DNA of 64,000 bases from Calditerrivibrio sp. (GTDB lineage Bacteria > Chrysiogenota > Deferribacteres > Deferribacterales > Calditerrivibrionaceae). The stretch spans positions 1-64,000 of the forward strand of contig JAOAHS010000035.1 in the NCBI GenBank assembly GCA_026415135.1, written 5' to 3'. Below the pieces are notes generated by a model, which did not search any database, was not told where the DNA came from, and worked only from the letters and a program-made list of their open reading frames with translations. The position numbers were made by a program, and so were the translations under genes. This document shows, piece after piece, positions 17,588-26,730 of the stretch (position 1 is its first letter; every line of letters starts with the position of its first letter).

Positions 17588-20127
17588 CTTGATTTTGCAT
17601 GTTTAAGGATCAACTCTTTTATCTGAACAAGGGTAAAAGGCTTTGGCAGTGAATCGTTAAAACCGAAATCTCTGCACCTTTCCATTAGATAACTATCAGC
17701 ATAACCACTAACTGCAATAATGGGTACATTTTGGTCGACTCTTCTTATCTTTGACGCAAGTTCTACTCCGCCCATCTTGCCGGGTACTGTTAAATCTGAA
17801 ATGATTATATCAAACCTTTCATTCTTTTCCAGTGCCTCCAGATAGATTGATAAAGCTTCCTCTCCAGATTTTGTGGTAGTAACATCCAATCCTATCTTGG
17901 ATAGCATATTCACATAAAAGTCTAAAATAAACTCCTCATCATCCATCACCAACACCTTCAGTTTCTTAGGCACCTTTGTAAACTGAGAGTGATCACCACT
18001 GGTGGCTTTTTCCCCTTCGGCTATAGGTAGATATATATAAAATTTAGTGCCTACACCCACCTCAGAATCCACATCTATGGCACCACCGTGCTTTTCGATA
18101 ATAGAATAACATATAGATAAACCCAACCCCGATCCAAGCTCCTTTGTGGTAAAAAAAGGATCGAAAATCTTACTCAGGTTCTCCTTAGGTATGCCAGGTC
18201 CATCATCGGCAAAGGTGATCTTTACATACCTACCATCTTTTAGCTTATAAGGGTTATTTGGGGGAAGTACCACATTTTCACATTTGACATAGATATTGCC
18301 ACCATCTGGCATCGCTTGTTTAGTATTTAATGTAAGGTTATCAAAGACTCTACCCAACTGCTCCAAATCTACATACACATTATGTAGATCTTTAGGGATA
18401 TCAAAATGGGCAGCCACATTGGAACCAGATAGGTGAAATTTTATCGTTTCCTCAAGCCATGGATGAAGGGCATTTATCTTACACATGGGTGCTCCACCCT
18501 TTGAAAATGTTAGTAGCTGGCTGGCAAGGTTTTTACCCCTTTCTATGGCTATTTTTGTTTTCTCAAGAAAATGTTTTACCTTATCCTCTGAAGAATAGAT
18601 TATACCCAATTCCACATACCCGAAGATCCCCTGTAAGATATTGTTAAAATCATGGGCTATGCCACCAGCAAGATACCCAAGGGATTGAAGTTTTGAGGTT
18701 TTATTAATATGTTCCATAAGTTTATGCTTTTCTGTTACATCAATGATGATACCAACAATCTTGTTAGGGTTGCCTGTACTATCCCTTTCCAATACACTGC
18801 CATAATCGCTGACCCATCTCCATTCTCCGTTTTTGTGTCTTAATCTAAACTCCACTGCAAAATGATCTGTTTCCCCTTTTATAAATCTATTTAATTCGTC
18901 AAAGGCTTTTTTGAAATCTTCAGGATGTGTATGCTGCTCCCATACATCGTAAGTGACAGATACAAGCTCTTCTAATCTATATCCAAACATCTCTGCTATC
19001 TTTTCATCGATGGTTATATGACCCGTCTTAATATCGAGAATCCAATAGCCAGCGTTTGATCCCTTTAAAGCTGCGTTCAAAATCTCTCTGTTCTTATCTG
19101 CCTCGACATGTAATCTCTTTATCTTTCTACTATATGAAGCTAAATAAAAGACCAAAACAACAATCACTGTACCCAAAAACAAAAAACCATAAATCTGTAG
19201 CTTATAATTATACCAAACATCTTTTAATTCTATCTTAAAAGGGGTATCAAAGGGTCTAACCCTCATAGCCTTCATGATCTCTTCCACTAGTAGATAGTTG
19301 TTTGGAACGTCAAACATGTATATATCGGTTTTTTTCAAAAACTCATCATTATGACTCATGCTTAGCAACAATGACATTACCCTATTTTTCAGATAATCGT
19401 CGGTATAGCTCAATGCCGAAACCACCCATCCGGGATAGAGATCGGTTGATAAAGCAAAAGGGTAAGCTTTTAGACTTCTAATATTAATTATTTTCAGTTT
19501 ACTAACATCTACTCTATGCTGAAACCTCTCCAAAATACCTGCCCTAATAAACCCAGCATCCACATCACCTTTTATAACAGCCTCCACAATCTCCAACTGT
19601 TTTGTGGATATCTCCTTAAACTTCAAACTGCTAACTTCTACCCCAACCTTCTTAAGCTCATACAACTGGGCATAATACGCATACAAGCCAGCATTCATCT
19701 TAGGGATACCGATAGTTTTCCCTTTTAGATCCTTTAAATTATTGATATCTATTCTATCATACCTTGTTATAATCACTCCACCCTCCGCATATACAGGACT
19801 ATCATTATACCTACTAATGATAGTGGAGATGGGGGTCATAATGTTTTTCTCATGTTTTAATTGGATATAGAAGGATGGGTTTACCACTACAAAATCTATC
19901 TTTCTTAGGTCGATATGCTTTTCCATCTCATCATGGGTAAGCGGCAGGATGTTAAATCTATATCCCTTACAGTGGATCGTGAGATAATCGGCAATAGGTT
20001 GCCAAATTTTTAAAATATATTCCCTTTCCAAATAGTGCAAAACACCTATATTTATAGTTTTTATATCTTCTGCATAACTATAGGAAAGAAACAGAATAAA
20101 AAAGATGAAGGCAGATATTTTTCTCAT
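17584..20127 (-). CDS. Hybrid sensor kinase with PhnD-type periplasmic sensor, PAS, HATPase and REC
   Basis: 847 residues: signal peptide (MRKISAFIFFILFLSYSYA), PhnD-like binding domain about 22-300 (INIGVLHYLERE, GKTIGIPKMNAGLYAYY, KGDVDAGFIRAG), membrane helix (IYGFLFLGTVIVVLVFYLAS), PAS fold, histidine box LAGGIAHDFNNILQGIFGY, ATPase boxes DGPGIPKENLSKIFDPFF and GSGLGLSICYSI, and a receiver domain (VMDDEEFI, IISDLTVPG). It should sense a ligand outside and phosphorelay internally to its receiver domain; a histidine phosphotransferase or further regulator is not nearby. The ATG at 20127, one base after the upstream stop, has GGGGGA. The longer frame start at 20187 is rejected. Confidence 0.9.
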   Translation of the reverse strand: MRKISAFIFFILFLSYSYAEDIKTINIGVLHYLEREYILKIWQPIADYLTIHCKGYRFNILPLTHDEMEKHIDLRKIDFVVVNPSFYIQLKHEKNIMTPISTIISRYNDSPVYAEGGVIITRYDRIDINNLKDLKGKTIGIPKMNAGLYAYYAQLYELKKVGVEVSSLKFKEISTKQLEIVEAVIKGDVDAGFIRAGILERFQHRVDVSKLKIINIRSLKAYPFALSTDLYPGWVVSALSYTDDYLKNRVMSLLLSMSHNDEFLKKTDIYMFDVPNNYLLVEEIMKAMRVRPFDTPFKIELKDVWYNYKLQIYGFLFLGTVIVVLVFYLASYSRKIKRLHVEADKNREILNAALKGSNAGYWILDIKTGHITIDEKIAEMFGYRLEELVSVTYDVWEQHTHPEDFKKAFDELNRFIKGETDHFAVEFRLRHKNGEWRWVSDYGSVLERDSTGNPNKIVGIIIDVTEKHKLMEHINKTSKLQSLGYLAGGIAHDFNNILQGIFGYVELGIIYSSEDKVKHFLEKTKIAIERGKNLASQLLTFSKGGAPMCKINALHPWLEETIKFHLSGSNVAAHFDIPKDLHNVYVDLEQLGRVFDNLTLNTKQAMPDGGNIYVKCENVVLPPNNPYKLKDGRYVKITFADDGPGIPKENLSKIFDPFFTTKELGSGLGLSICYSIIEKHGGAIDVDSEVGVGTKFYIYLPIAEGEKATSGDHSQFTKVPKKLKVLVMDDEEFILDFYVNMLSKIGLDVTTTKSGEEALSIYLEALEKNERFDIIISDLTVPGKMGGVELASKIRRVDQNVPIIAVSGYADSYLMERCRDFGFNDSLPKPFTLVQIKELILKHAKSS

Positions 20128-20128
20128 C

Positions 20129-21064
20129 TCAATCCCCCAGAAATTCATCGGTAACAAAATTAGTGGATACCCTCCCTCCTTTAACAATCTCCCAATTCGT
20201 CATCAGTGACTCCAATTCCTTTGCAGTCTTAAGTACTTGGCCGGTGACTTTAAGCATATCCCTGTTGTGAGTAAGAGAGGGGATGTTAACCCCGTCAAAT
20301 GACTTTTTAATACTCTCTACATCAACATCCATATAACTTGCGATGGAGTAATAGAAGTCCCACTTGTTATAAACGCTTTTCTCTAACGCTTTAAAATACC
20401 CTTTTAAAAGCTTTTTAAGCTCTGTTTTTTTATCCTTTAAAGCCCCCCTTTTAACCACAAGGACATCAACAACAGTATCCGGAATCTCTCTACTATCAAA
20501 GATAACTTTCCCCCCTTTTTTTATCATCGCATCAGCAAAGGGTGAAAAAGATATGGAAGCATCGATATTACCCTTCTCCCATTCGGCAAGATGCCTGGAA
20601 ACAGGCAGATCTACCACCTCAATATCTTTGGTGGATAGACCCCTTTTTTTGAAGAATTTATTAAGCATTAGAGCACCAAGCCCATTATGCTCCACAGCTA
20701 CCCTTTTCCCTTTTATGTCAGAATACTTCTCCTTTAACACCACCATATCAGCACCAACAGATATATCAAATACCAAAACAACTACCACATCCACCCCTTC
20801 ATTTAACACCCTAATAGCTTCATCAAGGGTAAGCCCACCGGCGTCTATACTACCGTTTTTAAGCTTGCTAATAGTTTCAGATGCTGATGCTGTTCTAACG
20901 ATCTCCACATTACCTACAAATCGATTTTCTTTAGCAAATGTGATAATTTCGTAAGGTGCCCAATGATGAAAACCAATTTTAAGAGGTGTATTTTCATACA
21001 GACAGCCTGCCGTTAACAAGATAATAAAAACGGCAATAAACAGCTTTAATGAATACTTTAACAT
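20129..21064 (-). CDS. ABC-type substrate-binding lipoprotein (SsuA/NMT1 family)
   Basis: 311 residues. Signal peptide ends in lipobox LTAGC. The mature protein has LKIGFHHWAPYEIITFAKENRF, SETISKLKNGSIDAGGLTLDEAIR, LKEKYSDIKGKRVAVEHNGLGALML and NIDASISFSPFADAMI, the signatures of NitT/TauT/THI5-like binding proteins. No ABC permease or ATPase gene is in the neighbourhood; instead the next gene, one base away, is a sensor kinase with its own binding domain. It may therefore deliver ligand to signalling rather than transport. ATG 21064 has GAGGG five bases upstream; the GTG two codons earlier is less likely. Confidence 0.88.
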   Translation of the reverse strand: MLKYSLKLFIAVFIILLTAGCLYENTPLKIGFHHWAPYEIITFAKENRFVGNVEIVRTASASETISKLKNGSIDAGGLTLDEAIRVLNEGVDVVVVLVFDISVGADMVVLKEKYSDIKGKRVAVEHNGLGALMLNKFFKKRGLSTKDIEVVDLPVSRHLAEWEKGNIDASISFSPFADAMIKKGGKVIFDSREIPDTVVDVLVVKRGALKDKKTELKKLLKGYFKALEKSVYNKWDFYYSIASYMDVDVESIKKSFDGVNIPSLTHNRDMLKVTGQVLKTAKELESLMTNWEIVKGGRVSTNFVTDEFLGD

Positions 21065-21084
21065 AATCACCCTCTAATACTATT

Positions 21085-21663
21085 TTAGATGGGTGGTCTT
21101 GATTTGTCAAATAAATCTGGCAATTTTTTTGAACAATCCTTTATGTATCTCTCCCCTTCACTGTATATACAGCCACAATACTGTTGTCTGTAGATATTCA
21201 TCTGTTTACTAAGTGTAATCCCCTCTTTCCACCCTTCCCTAAAATCTTCATAGTAAAACTCCAAACCATACTCTCCAGCATAACGTTCACCTAAAGCCTT
21301 TATCTCCTCATGGTTTTGGTATTTACTGTATAAGAGGGTGGTACTGAAAATACTGAAATTATACTTTTTTGCAAAATGAGCTGTATTTTTCAATCTCATC
21401 GCATAGCATTCACGGCATCTATCTAACTTTGAAACATCTTTGAATCTAAAGAAATCAGTCAAGCCATAATATTCATCATAGTGGGTTGCTACACCAAACT
21501 GTTTATTAACTATTATTGTGTTTTCCAATCTCCTATAAAACTCTTGAGATGGATGGATGTTAGGATTATAGAAGTAGCCCACCACCTGAAATCTATCTTT
21601 AAGCACCCTTATCGGATATATGGAACATGGTCCACAACATTGATGTAGCAATATCTTTTTCAT
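21085..21663 (-). CDS. queH: Epoxyqueuosine reductase QueH
   Basis: 192 residues with the QueH (DUF208) cysteine pattern: LLHQCCGPCSIYP at the N-terminus, DRCRECYAMRL in the middle and QQYCGCIYS near the end. QueH reduces epoxyqueuosine to queuosine in tRNA wobble positions and is the non-B12, metal/FeS-dependent replacement for QueG. Other queuosine genes are not in the window. It lies 34 bases after the TrpB2-like gene and 20 before the binding lipoprotein, so it may share their transcript without shared function. Confidence 0.93.
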   Translation of the reverse strand: MKKILLHQCCGPCSIYPIRVLKDRFQVVGYFYNPNIHPSQEFYRRLENTIIVNKQFGVATHYDEYYGLTDFFRFKDVSKLDRCRECYAMRLKNTAHFAKKYNFSIFSTTLLYSKYQNHEEIKALGERYAGEYGLEFYYEDFREGWKEGITLSKQMNIYRQQYCGCIYSEGERYIKDCSKKLPDLFDKSRPPI

Positions 21664-21697
21664 GTCATTGAGATTGGGGATGGATAGACATCCCCGT

Positions 21698-23047
21698 TTA
21701 TATTTTTGGTAAATGCTTTAAAGATTCTTTGATAGCTTCTTCTGGGTATTCATAATCGGACAATTTACCTTCAAGGAACGCATCATAAGAACCCATGTCA
21801 AAAAGCCCATGTCCACTAAGGCAGAAAAGTAGTGTCTTACTTTCCCCAGTTTCTTTACATCTGATGGCATCTTTGATAGTAGCAGCTATAGCATGGGAGG
21901 ATTCAGGTGCAGGCACGATAGCCTCTGTTTGAGCAAAAAGCAAACCAGCCTTAAACACCTCTGATTGCTGGACAGCCTCAGCACCTATCAAACCTTTGTG
22001 ATACAGGTAACTCACTATAGGGGAATCCCCATGATACCTAAGCCCTCCAGCATGGATAGCAGGTGGCTCAAAATCGTGTCCCAATGTGTACATCTTCATA
22101 ATAGGGGTTAATTTTGCCTCATCACCAAAATCGTATTCATACACCCCTTTCGTAAGGGTAGGGCAACTTGCCGGTTCTACAGCTATCGCCTCCACTTTTT
22201 TATCACCCTTTAAAAGCTTTTCCAGAAAAGGAAAAGCTATTCCACCAAAATTGGATCCTCCGCCACAGGATGCGTATATCTTATCTGGGTAATCCCCTAT
22301 GATTTCAAACTGTCTTATTGCCTCAAGCCCTATAACCGTCTGGTGTAATAGAACATGGTTGAGCACACTACCCAAAGCATAGTTTGTATCCCCCCTACTT
22401 GCAGCCTCTTCAACAGCTTCACTTATTGCAATACCGAGACTACCGTTAGATTCTGGGTTACGTTTTAGGACCTCTCTGCCAGCATTAGTAAGATCAGAAG
22501 GGCTGGGGATAACTTCAGCCCCAAACAACCTCATGAACGACTTCCTATAAGGCTTTTGGTAATAACTGACTTTTACCATATATACACGACACTCGATATC
22601 AAACATCTTGCAGGCAAGGGATAGGGCACTACCCCACTGGCCTGCACCTGTCTCCGTTGTAAGACGCTTTACATTGTTGATTTTGTTGTAATAAGCTTGG
22701 GCCACAGCAGTATTAGGCTTGTGGCTACCAGCGGGTGAGACCCCTTCATATTTATAATAGATTTTCGCTGGTGTCCCAAGTGCCTCCTCAAGTCTTTTGG
22801 CTCTGATTAGGGGTGAAGGCCTCCAGATTGAAAGCACATCCAAGACCTTTTCTGGTATATCTATCCATTTCTTTTCAGACATCTCCTGCTCAATCAACTG
22901 GGGCGGGAATATGACTTTCATTTCATCAAAGGTAACAGGTTTCCCTGTAAATGGACTAATAGGTGGATCCATAGGGGATGGAAGATCAGCAAGTATATTA
23001 TACCACTGTTTTGGCATCTCCTCTGTTTTTAGATATATTTTACTCAT
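21698..23047 (-). CDS. TrpB2-like PLP-dependent beta-synthase
   Basis: 449 residues. It has the TrpB2-type N-terminal extension ([20 protein letters not shown]), the PLP-lysine motif [34 protein letters not shown] and the phosphate-binding CGGGSNFGG. TrpB2 enzymes catalyse tryptophan synthesis from indole and serine, often without a TrpA partner; no trpA is near. ATG 23047 with GGAGG five bases upstream is clearly the start; the extra 18 codons upstream are non-coding. Other fates, such as indole salvage or serine-type lyase activity, remain possible. Confidence 0.9.
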   Translation of the reverse strand: MSKIYLKTEEMPKQWYNILADLPSPMDPPISPFTGKPVTFDEMKVIFPPQLIEQEMSEKKWIDIPEKVLDVLSIWRPSPLIRAKRLEEALGTPAKIYYKYEGVSPAGSHKPNTAVAQAYYNKINNVKRLTTETGAGQWGSALSLACKMFDIECRVYMVKVSYYQKPYRKSFMRLFGAEVIPSPSDLTNAGREVLKRNPESNGSLGIAISEAVEEAASRGDTNYALGSVLNHVLLHQTVIGLEAIRQFEIIGDYPDKIYASCGGGSNFGGIAFPFLEKLLKGDKKVEAIAVEPASCPTLTKGVYEYDFGDEAKLTPIMKMYTLGHDFEPPAIHAGGLRYHGDSPIVSYLYHKGLIGAEAVQQSEVFKAGLLFAQTEAIVPAPESSHAIAATIKDAIRCKETGESKTLLFCLSGHGLFDMGSYDAFLEGKLSDYEYPEEAIKESLKHLPKI

Positions 23048-23113
23048 AGTGTCCTCCAAGAAAGTTAAAAATCTTTTAACAATTTTTAATAAATAAATCA
23101 AGTTTTAATAACA

Positions 23114-23665
23114 TCAGTGGTAGATAAGTACCATTACAGCTTTCAATGTCTCACCAGCTGGGTTTATATAACTATGTTGGTTATGAGCAAAAAAACTTAT
23201 ATACTCATCCTTCTCTATTTTAAAGACATTTCCATCGATAATCATCTCAAGACAACCCTCAACAACCGCTACAAACTCTTCCACATTACCCTTATGGGGT
23301 TCCGCATCATATCTTATCCCCCCTTCCATCTCCAAAAAATATATCTCAAAAGGTACTTTGGGATCAAAGGGAATCACCGGATAAACTCTATATCTGCCAT
23401 CCAACTCTATTAACGCATTTTGATGTTTTATCCTACCCACTTTTACATCGGAAAAATTCTTAGAAAAGAGAGATGTAAAAGATACCTTAAGACCGTTTGC
23501 TATCTTCCAGACTGTCGCAATCGTGGGGACAGAATTGCCTGTCTCTATCTGCCTCAACATACTTTTACTAACACCAGTAAGTTCCGATAGCTGTTCGAGA
23601 CTCAGCCCCCTTTCCATTCTGATTTTTTTTAGATTTTCTGAGATATCATTACAGATCTGTTCCAT
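23114..23665 (-). CDS. XRE-cupin transcriptional regulator
   Basis: 183 residues: helix-turn-helix about 8-62 (LKKIRMERGLSLEQLSELTG and SKSMLRQIETGNSVPTIATV) and a C-terminal cupin about 105-180 (PHKGNVEEFVAVVEGCLEMII, NQHSYINPAGETLKAVMVL). Proteins of this type usually regulate amino acid or small-molecule transport genes and bind ligand in the cupin. The ATG at 23665 has an AGGAGA site; the longer frame start at 23698 is rejected. Divergent azlCD across interlocked promoters suggests it controls both itself and the exporter. Confidence 0.92.
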   Translation of the reverse strand: MEQICNDISENLKKIRMERGLSLEQLSELTGVSKSMLRQIETGNSVPTIATVWKIANGLKVSFTSLFSKNFSDVKVGRIKHQNALIELDGRYRVYPVIPFDPKVPFEIYFLEMEGGIRYDAEPHKGNVEEFVAVVEGCLEMIIDGNVFKIEKDEYISFFAHNQHSYINPAGETLKAVMVLIYH

Positions 23666-23677
23666 ATAACATTCTCC

Positions 23678-23706
23678 TTGACAATATATTAAACACAAGG
23701 TATTGT
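23678..23706 (+). promoter_or_regulatory. azlC promoter
   Basis: TTGACA (23678-23683), 17-base spacer, TATTGT (23701-23706). The transcript would start near 23713. The -35 element overlaps the first copy of the 11-base repeat. Confidence 0.55.
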
Positions 23707-23736
23707 TTTATATATTATCCTAACAGACAATATATT
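23680..23736. repeat. Paired 11-base direct repeat, candidate operator
   Basis: GACAATATATT occurs at 23680-23690 and again at 23726-23736. Each copy overlaps a -35 element: the first that of azlC, the second that of the XRE-cupin gene. The placement suggests binding sites for the XRE-cupin regulator; this is inference. Confidence 0.5.
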
Positions 23737-23740
23737 GCAA
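23712..23740 (-). promoter_or_regulatory. Promoter of the XRE-cupin gene
   Basis: Minus-strand TTGCAA (23735-23740) and TAATAT (23712-23717) with a 17-base spacer. It faces the azlC promoter, so the two predicted transcripts would overlap at their 5' ends. Confidence 0.5.
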
Positions 23741-23760
23741 CAACATATTTTGAGGTAAAC

Positions 23761-24444
23761 ATGAACGCTTTTTTAAAAGGTACGAAAGATGTTTCACCCT
23801 TTATCACAGGAGTAGCTCCATTTGGGCTTATCTACGGTGTGACAGCTGCCCAATCAGATCTAAGCTTTTTACAATCCTTTACCATGTCCCAGATAATCTT
23901 TGCTGGAGCATCCCAGATCGCTCTTATAGAGCAGCTTAAAAGCAATAGCTCTTTTTTTATAATTGTGATAACAGTTTTTATGATCAATTTGAGAATGGCA
24001 ATGTACAGTGCTTCCATTGCACCATATTACAAAGAAATACCCCTCTATAAAAAAGCTATCATGGCCTATTTTTTAGTTGATCAAGCCTATGCTGTCACAA
24101 TATCCAATATCCTAAAAGATGACCAGACTGATAGGTTTTGGTACTACATGGGCACTGGGGTTACAATGTGGTTTGTCTGGCAGATTTCATCCCTCTTAGG
24201 GATCTTGGTAGGCGCTACAATCCCTACATACCTTTCCCTCGAATTTGCCATCCCCCTTACTTTTATAGCTCTGCTGGTAGGTTTTTTAAAAGAAAAAAGA
24301 TATATTGTCACCGCATTGGTATCTGGAGCTCTTATGGTCGTCCTCAAAAATCTACCTTTTAACACAGGATTCTTCATTGCAGTATTTGTAGGAGTATATG
24401 TCGGGAAAGCATATGAGAGATGGTTCTATGCAGCAGATGAATGA
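23761..24444 (+). CDS. azlC: AzlC family permease (branched-chain amino acid exporter large subunit)
   Basis: 227 residues with about six membrane helices. The N-terminal GTKDVSPFITGVAPFGLIYG and the following SQIIFAGASQIALIEQL and INLRMAMYSASIAPYYKEIP are the AzlC signature. With AzlD it forms an exporter of branched-chain amino acids or analogues. Start preceded by TGAGGTAAAC. It overlaps azlD by 17 bases and is divergent from the XRE-cupin regulator. Confidence 0.94.
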   Translation: MNAFLKGTKDVSPFITGVAPFGLIYGVTAAQSDLSFLQSFTMSQIIFAGASQIALIEQLKSNSSFFIIVITVFMINLRMAMYSASIAPYYKEIPLYKKAIMAYFLVDQAYAVTISNILKDDQTDRFWYYMGTGVTMWFVWQISSLLGILVGATIPTYLSLEFAIPLTFIALLVGFLKEKRYIVTALVSGALMVVLKNLPFNTGFFIAVFVGVYVGKAYERWFYAADE

Positions 24445-24757
24445 TATTACGATCTGGTGGCTGATCATTGTTTGTGGGGTAATCACTTTTTTCATAAGAT
24501 TTTCCTTCTTTCAGCTGGTAAATGACAAAATGGTAAACAGGATCAAAGATCTTTTGGGATATATGCCTGCAAGTATCTTTGCCGCCATTGTAGCAGGTGG
24601 TGTATTTAACAATGGCTTAAATAGCCTAACCCTTAACAATTTTAAGATCTATGCCGCAATAGTTGCCTTCTTCATAGCTATAAAATTCAGAGGCACCATC
24701 ATAACGATACTATCAGGTTTATTGGTGCTGTGGAGCTTGAAGTACTTTATTGTATAG
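24428..24757 (+). CDS. azlD: AzlD family small membrane partner of AzlC
   Basis: About 109 residues with four hydrophobic segments. ITIWWLIIVCGVITFFIRFSFF followed by LGYMPASIFAAIVAGGVF is the AzlD pattern. The gene starts inside azlC; ATG codons at 24398, 24413, 24428 and 24437 are in frame. I prefer 24428 because family members begin just ahead of the first helix, but ribosome sites do not decide it. Expression is probably coupled to azlC termination. Confidence 0.9.
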   Translation: MQQMNDITIWWLIIVCGVITFFIRFSFFQLVNDKMVNRIKDLLGYMPASIFAAIVAGGVFNNGLNSLTLNNFKIYAAIVAFFIAIKFRGTIITILSGLLVLWSLKYFIV

Positions 24758-24759
24758 CA

Positions 24760-24783
24760 TTAGAGGGGTTTAGCCCCCTCTAA
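24760..24783. terminator. Hairpin between convergent azlD and barrel genes
   Basis: TTAGAGGGG (24760-24768) pairs perfectly with CCCCTCTAA (24775-24783) around a 6-base loop. T tracts are weak on both sides, so termination strength is uncertain, but the position between convergent stops fits a shared terminator. Confidence 0.55.
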
Positions 24784-24787
24784 ACAT

Positions 24788-26275
24788 TTAAAACTCTATG
24801 GATAGATTTGCCTGCAATCTTGCTTCATTTGGGTAATCCTTCCCATCATATTGGGACTTTTTACCAGAAAAAGCCACACCAAGATCAGCTCTTATAAGAT
24901 ACAGATTGATCCCTAAACCTGCCGTATACATAAGCCCTATATCAGTTTCTGCTATGTTTTTATAGGCACCCGCCCTTAACGCCAAAAACTTTAACACATC
25001 CCATTCCACTCCAACACCCACATTCTGACTCTTATACCCTTCAACTGCCGTTTCATTTTTTGTGACATCAGCATCAGCAGCTACCGTAAGCGTCTCAAAG
25101 GGGTTCCAAGCTATACCAATTCTGCCTTGAGGTTTGATCTTATACTCACCACTACCAAGTCTATCGAATTTAGGAGAGTTCAGATATTTTGCCACAGCAC
25201 CCACTTTTAACCAATTGTTTGGCATCCAAAGGGCACCCACATCAACTGCAACATTGTTGGACTCTTCATATTTATCTTTTATATCTTTTACAACATCTTT
25301 AGAATCATTATTGAAAATCGTGATCTTATGCTCATAAACCCTACCTTTCATAAGCTTAAGATTTACACCCAAAGCAAAAGAATCCCCTATAGGATGACCA
25401 TAGGTTATGGGTACCTCTAATAGGGCTATACCATTTACATCTATGGAACTGGTATTCTTATCTATCGTTTTACCATTTGTAGAAGCACTGACAGAATTCC
25501 CGATCAGCTTCACAGCATCTGCTACATAAGTAGAGGGTATGCCAGAATTAGAAAGCTGGGCAGCAGCTTGGTTGATTATATCAATCGCTTGATCACTCGT
25601 AAAACCAGCATTTGTAAGCACATTTTGTAAAGTCGAAACCGTTGAGGATCCGAAGTAACTATTTGCAGTGGAGGAAATTGTACTGGATCCATTACCATCG
25701 GTAGTGCCGTTTACAATGGCATTTATAACATTAGCTGTGTTAGTCGAAGCTGTAAAACCGATATTTTCCAAATCCAGTGTTGGCCTACCAGAAGCCTCCA
25801 ATAGACCATAAATACCTATGCCCACCCTTTTTATTCTACTTGCAAGAGCAGCATTGCTATTTAGTGTAAGGGCACCACCCTTATCCTTTATTTTAGTAAG
25901 ATAAGATAAAAGCTTTACAGCATTTTCATAATCAGATGGACTAAGATTTGATGCGTTTGTTGCAATATTGGATAGGGCGTCATAGTTTATTTTAGACAGC
26001 TCATCCACACTCTCACCGAGATCGTTATTAAGTCTGACCCCAGCACCCAACTGCGCATTTATACCAAACTTCTTCTTTTCAAGGGTCTCTTTACCCTCTT
26101 TACCATAAAATCCAAATATTGCAGGGTTATAATACTGAGCCGTAGCATCAAAAGTAGATGCAACACCCACACCACCCATACCCAACTGCCTTGCACCTAT
26201 CGGCTGAAACTCCATAGCATTTGCAAGGCTGACCGTAAGTCCCAACATTGCTAATATAGCTAATATCTTTTTCAT
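24788..26275 (-). CDS. Outer-membrane beta-barrel protein of the TraF_2 type
   Basis: 495 residues: signal peptide MKKILAILAMLGLTVSLANA, then MEFQPIGARQLGMGGVGVAS and ATAQYYNPAIFGFYG, typical of PF13729 (called conjugal transfer TraF but mostly chromosomal barrels related to FadL/PorV-like proteins). C-terminal strands end in LSIEF, the aromatic terminus recognised by the BAM machinery. A long Ser/Thr/Asn/Ala-rich stretch (about 150-260) is probably surface loop. No conjugation genes are present, so a transfer role is unlikely. The start lies 2 bases after the RsbW-like gene. Confidence 0.8.
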   Translation of the reverse strand: MKKILAILAMLGLTVSLANAMEFQPIGARQLGMGGVGVASTFDATAQYYNPAIFGFYGKEGKETLEKKKFGINAQLGAGVRLNNDLGESVDELSKINYDALSNIATNASNLSPSDYENAVKLLSYLTKIKDKGGALTLNSNAALASRIKRVGIGIYGLLEASGRPTLDLENIGFTASTNTANVINAIVNGTTDGNGSSTISSTANSYFGSSTVSTLQNVLTNAGFTSDQAIDIINQAAAQLSNSGIPSTYVADAVKLIGNSVSASTNGKTIDKNTSSIDVNGIALLEVPITYGHPIGDSFALGVNLKLMKGRVYEHKITIFNNDSKDVVKDIKDKYEESNNVAVDVGALWMPNNWLKVGAVAKYLNSPKFDRLGSGEYKIKPQGRIGIAWNPFETLTVAADADVTKNETAVEGYKSQNVGVGVEWDVLKFLALRAGAYKNIAETDIGLMYTAGLGINLYLIRADLGVAFSGKKSQYDGKDYPNEARLQANLSIEF

Positions 26276-26277
26276 GA

Positions 26278-26730
26278 TTAACCCCCTTTTGTCCTACTGG
26301 ATAATTTTTTTGTCATGTAAAACTTGTACTCACCATTTTCATAGCTATAGGAGACTTCATCCACTATCTTTTTGATTATATAAAGCCCACGCCCAGAATC
26401 CTGTGTCTCTTCGATATCTTCAATATCCACCTTAGTCCGTTCGAAATTGAATCCTTCACCGAAATCAGTCACCTCTATCTTCAATTCATCCTTGCCGATC
26501 TCAATCAAAAGCTTCACAGGCAGTTCCTCTTTCTCCCTATTGCCATGCTTGATGGCATTAGCAATCGCTTCAGTGACCGCCAGATTGAGCTTGAAAGATA
26601 GATCCTCAAAATCCCCATTGCTCAACTCACTTTTTGCTCCACTGATGAAGGTTTCCACCAGATCACCTATGAGTGGTAGTAGCTTTATATTGCTCGGCAG
26701 TGTAAGCTCAAGCTTGATTGTTTGACTCAT
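26278..26730 (-). CDS. RsbW-like serine kinase / ATP-binding anti-sigma protein
   Basis: 150 residues. GHKL ATPase motifs are VTEAIANAIKHGN (N box), VTDFGEGF (G1) and DSGRGLYIIKKIVDEV (G2), the layout of RsbW/SpoIIAB anti-sigma kinases. It overlaps the STAS gene upstream by 23 bases, so the pair is probably a partner-switching module in which the kinase phosphorylates the STAS serine. No sigma factor or PP2C phosphatase gene is nearby, so the output is unknown. Confidence 0.88.
   Translation of the reverse strand: MSQTIKLELTLPSNIKLLPLIGDLVETFISGAKSELSNGDFEDLSFKLNLAVTEAIANAIKHGNREKEELPVKLLIEIGKDELKIEVTDFGEGFNFERTKVDIEDIEETQDSGRGLYIIKKIVDEVSYSYENGEYKFYMTKKLSSRTKGG

Noticed and set aside
24788-26275. 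Conjugation protein TraF
   Set aside because: The domain is named after TraF but no other transfer genes are present; it is a secreted barrel-like protein.
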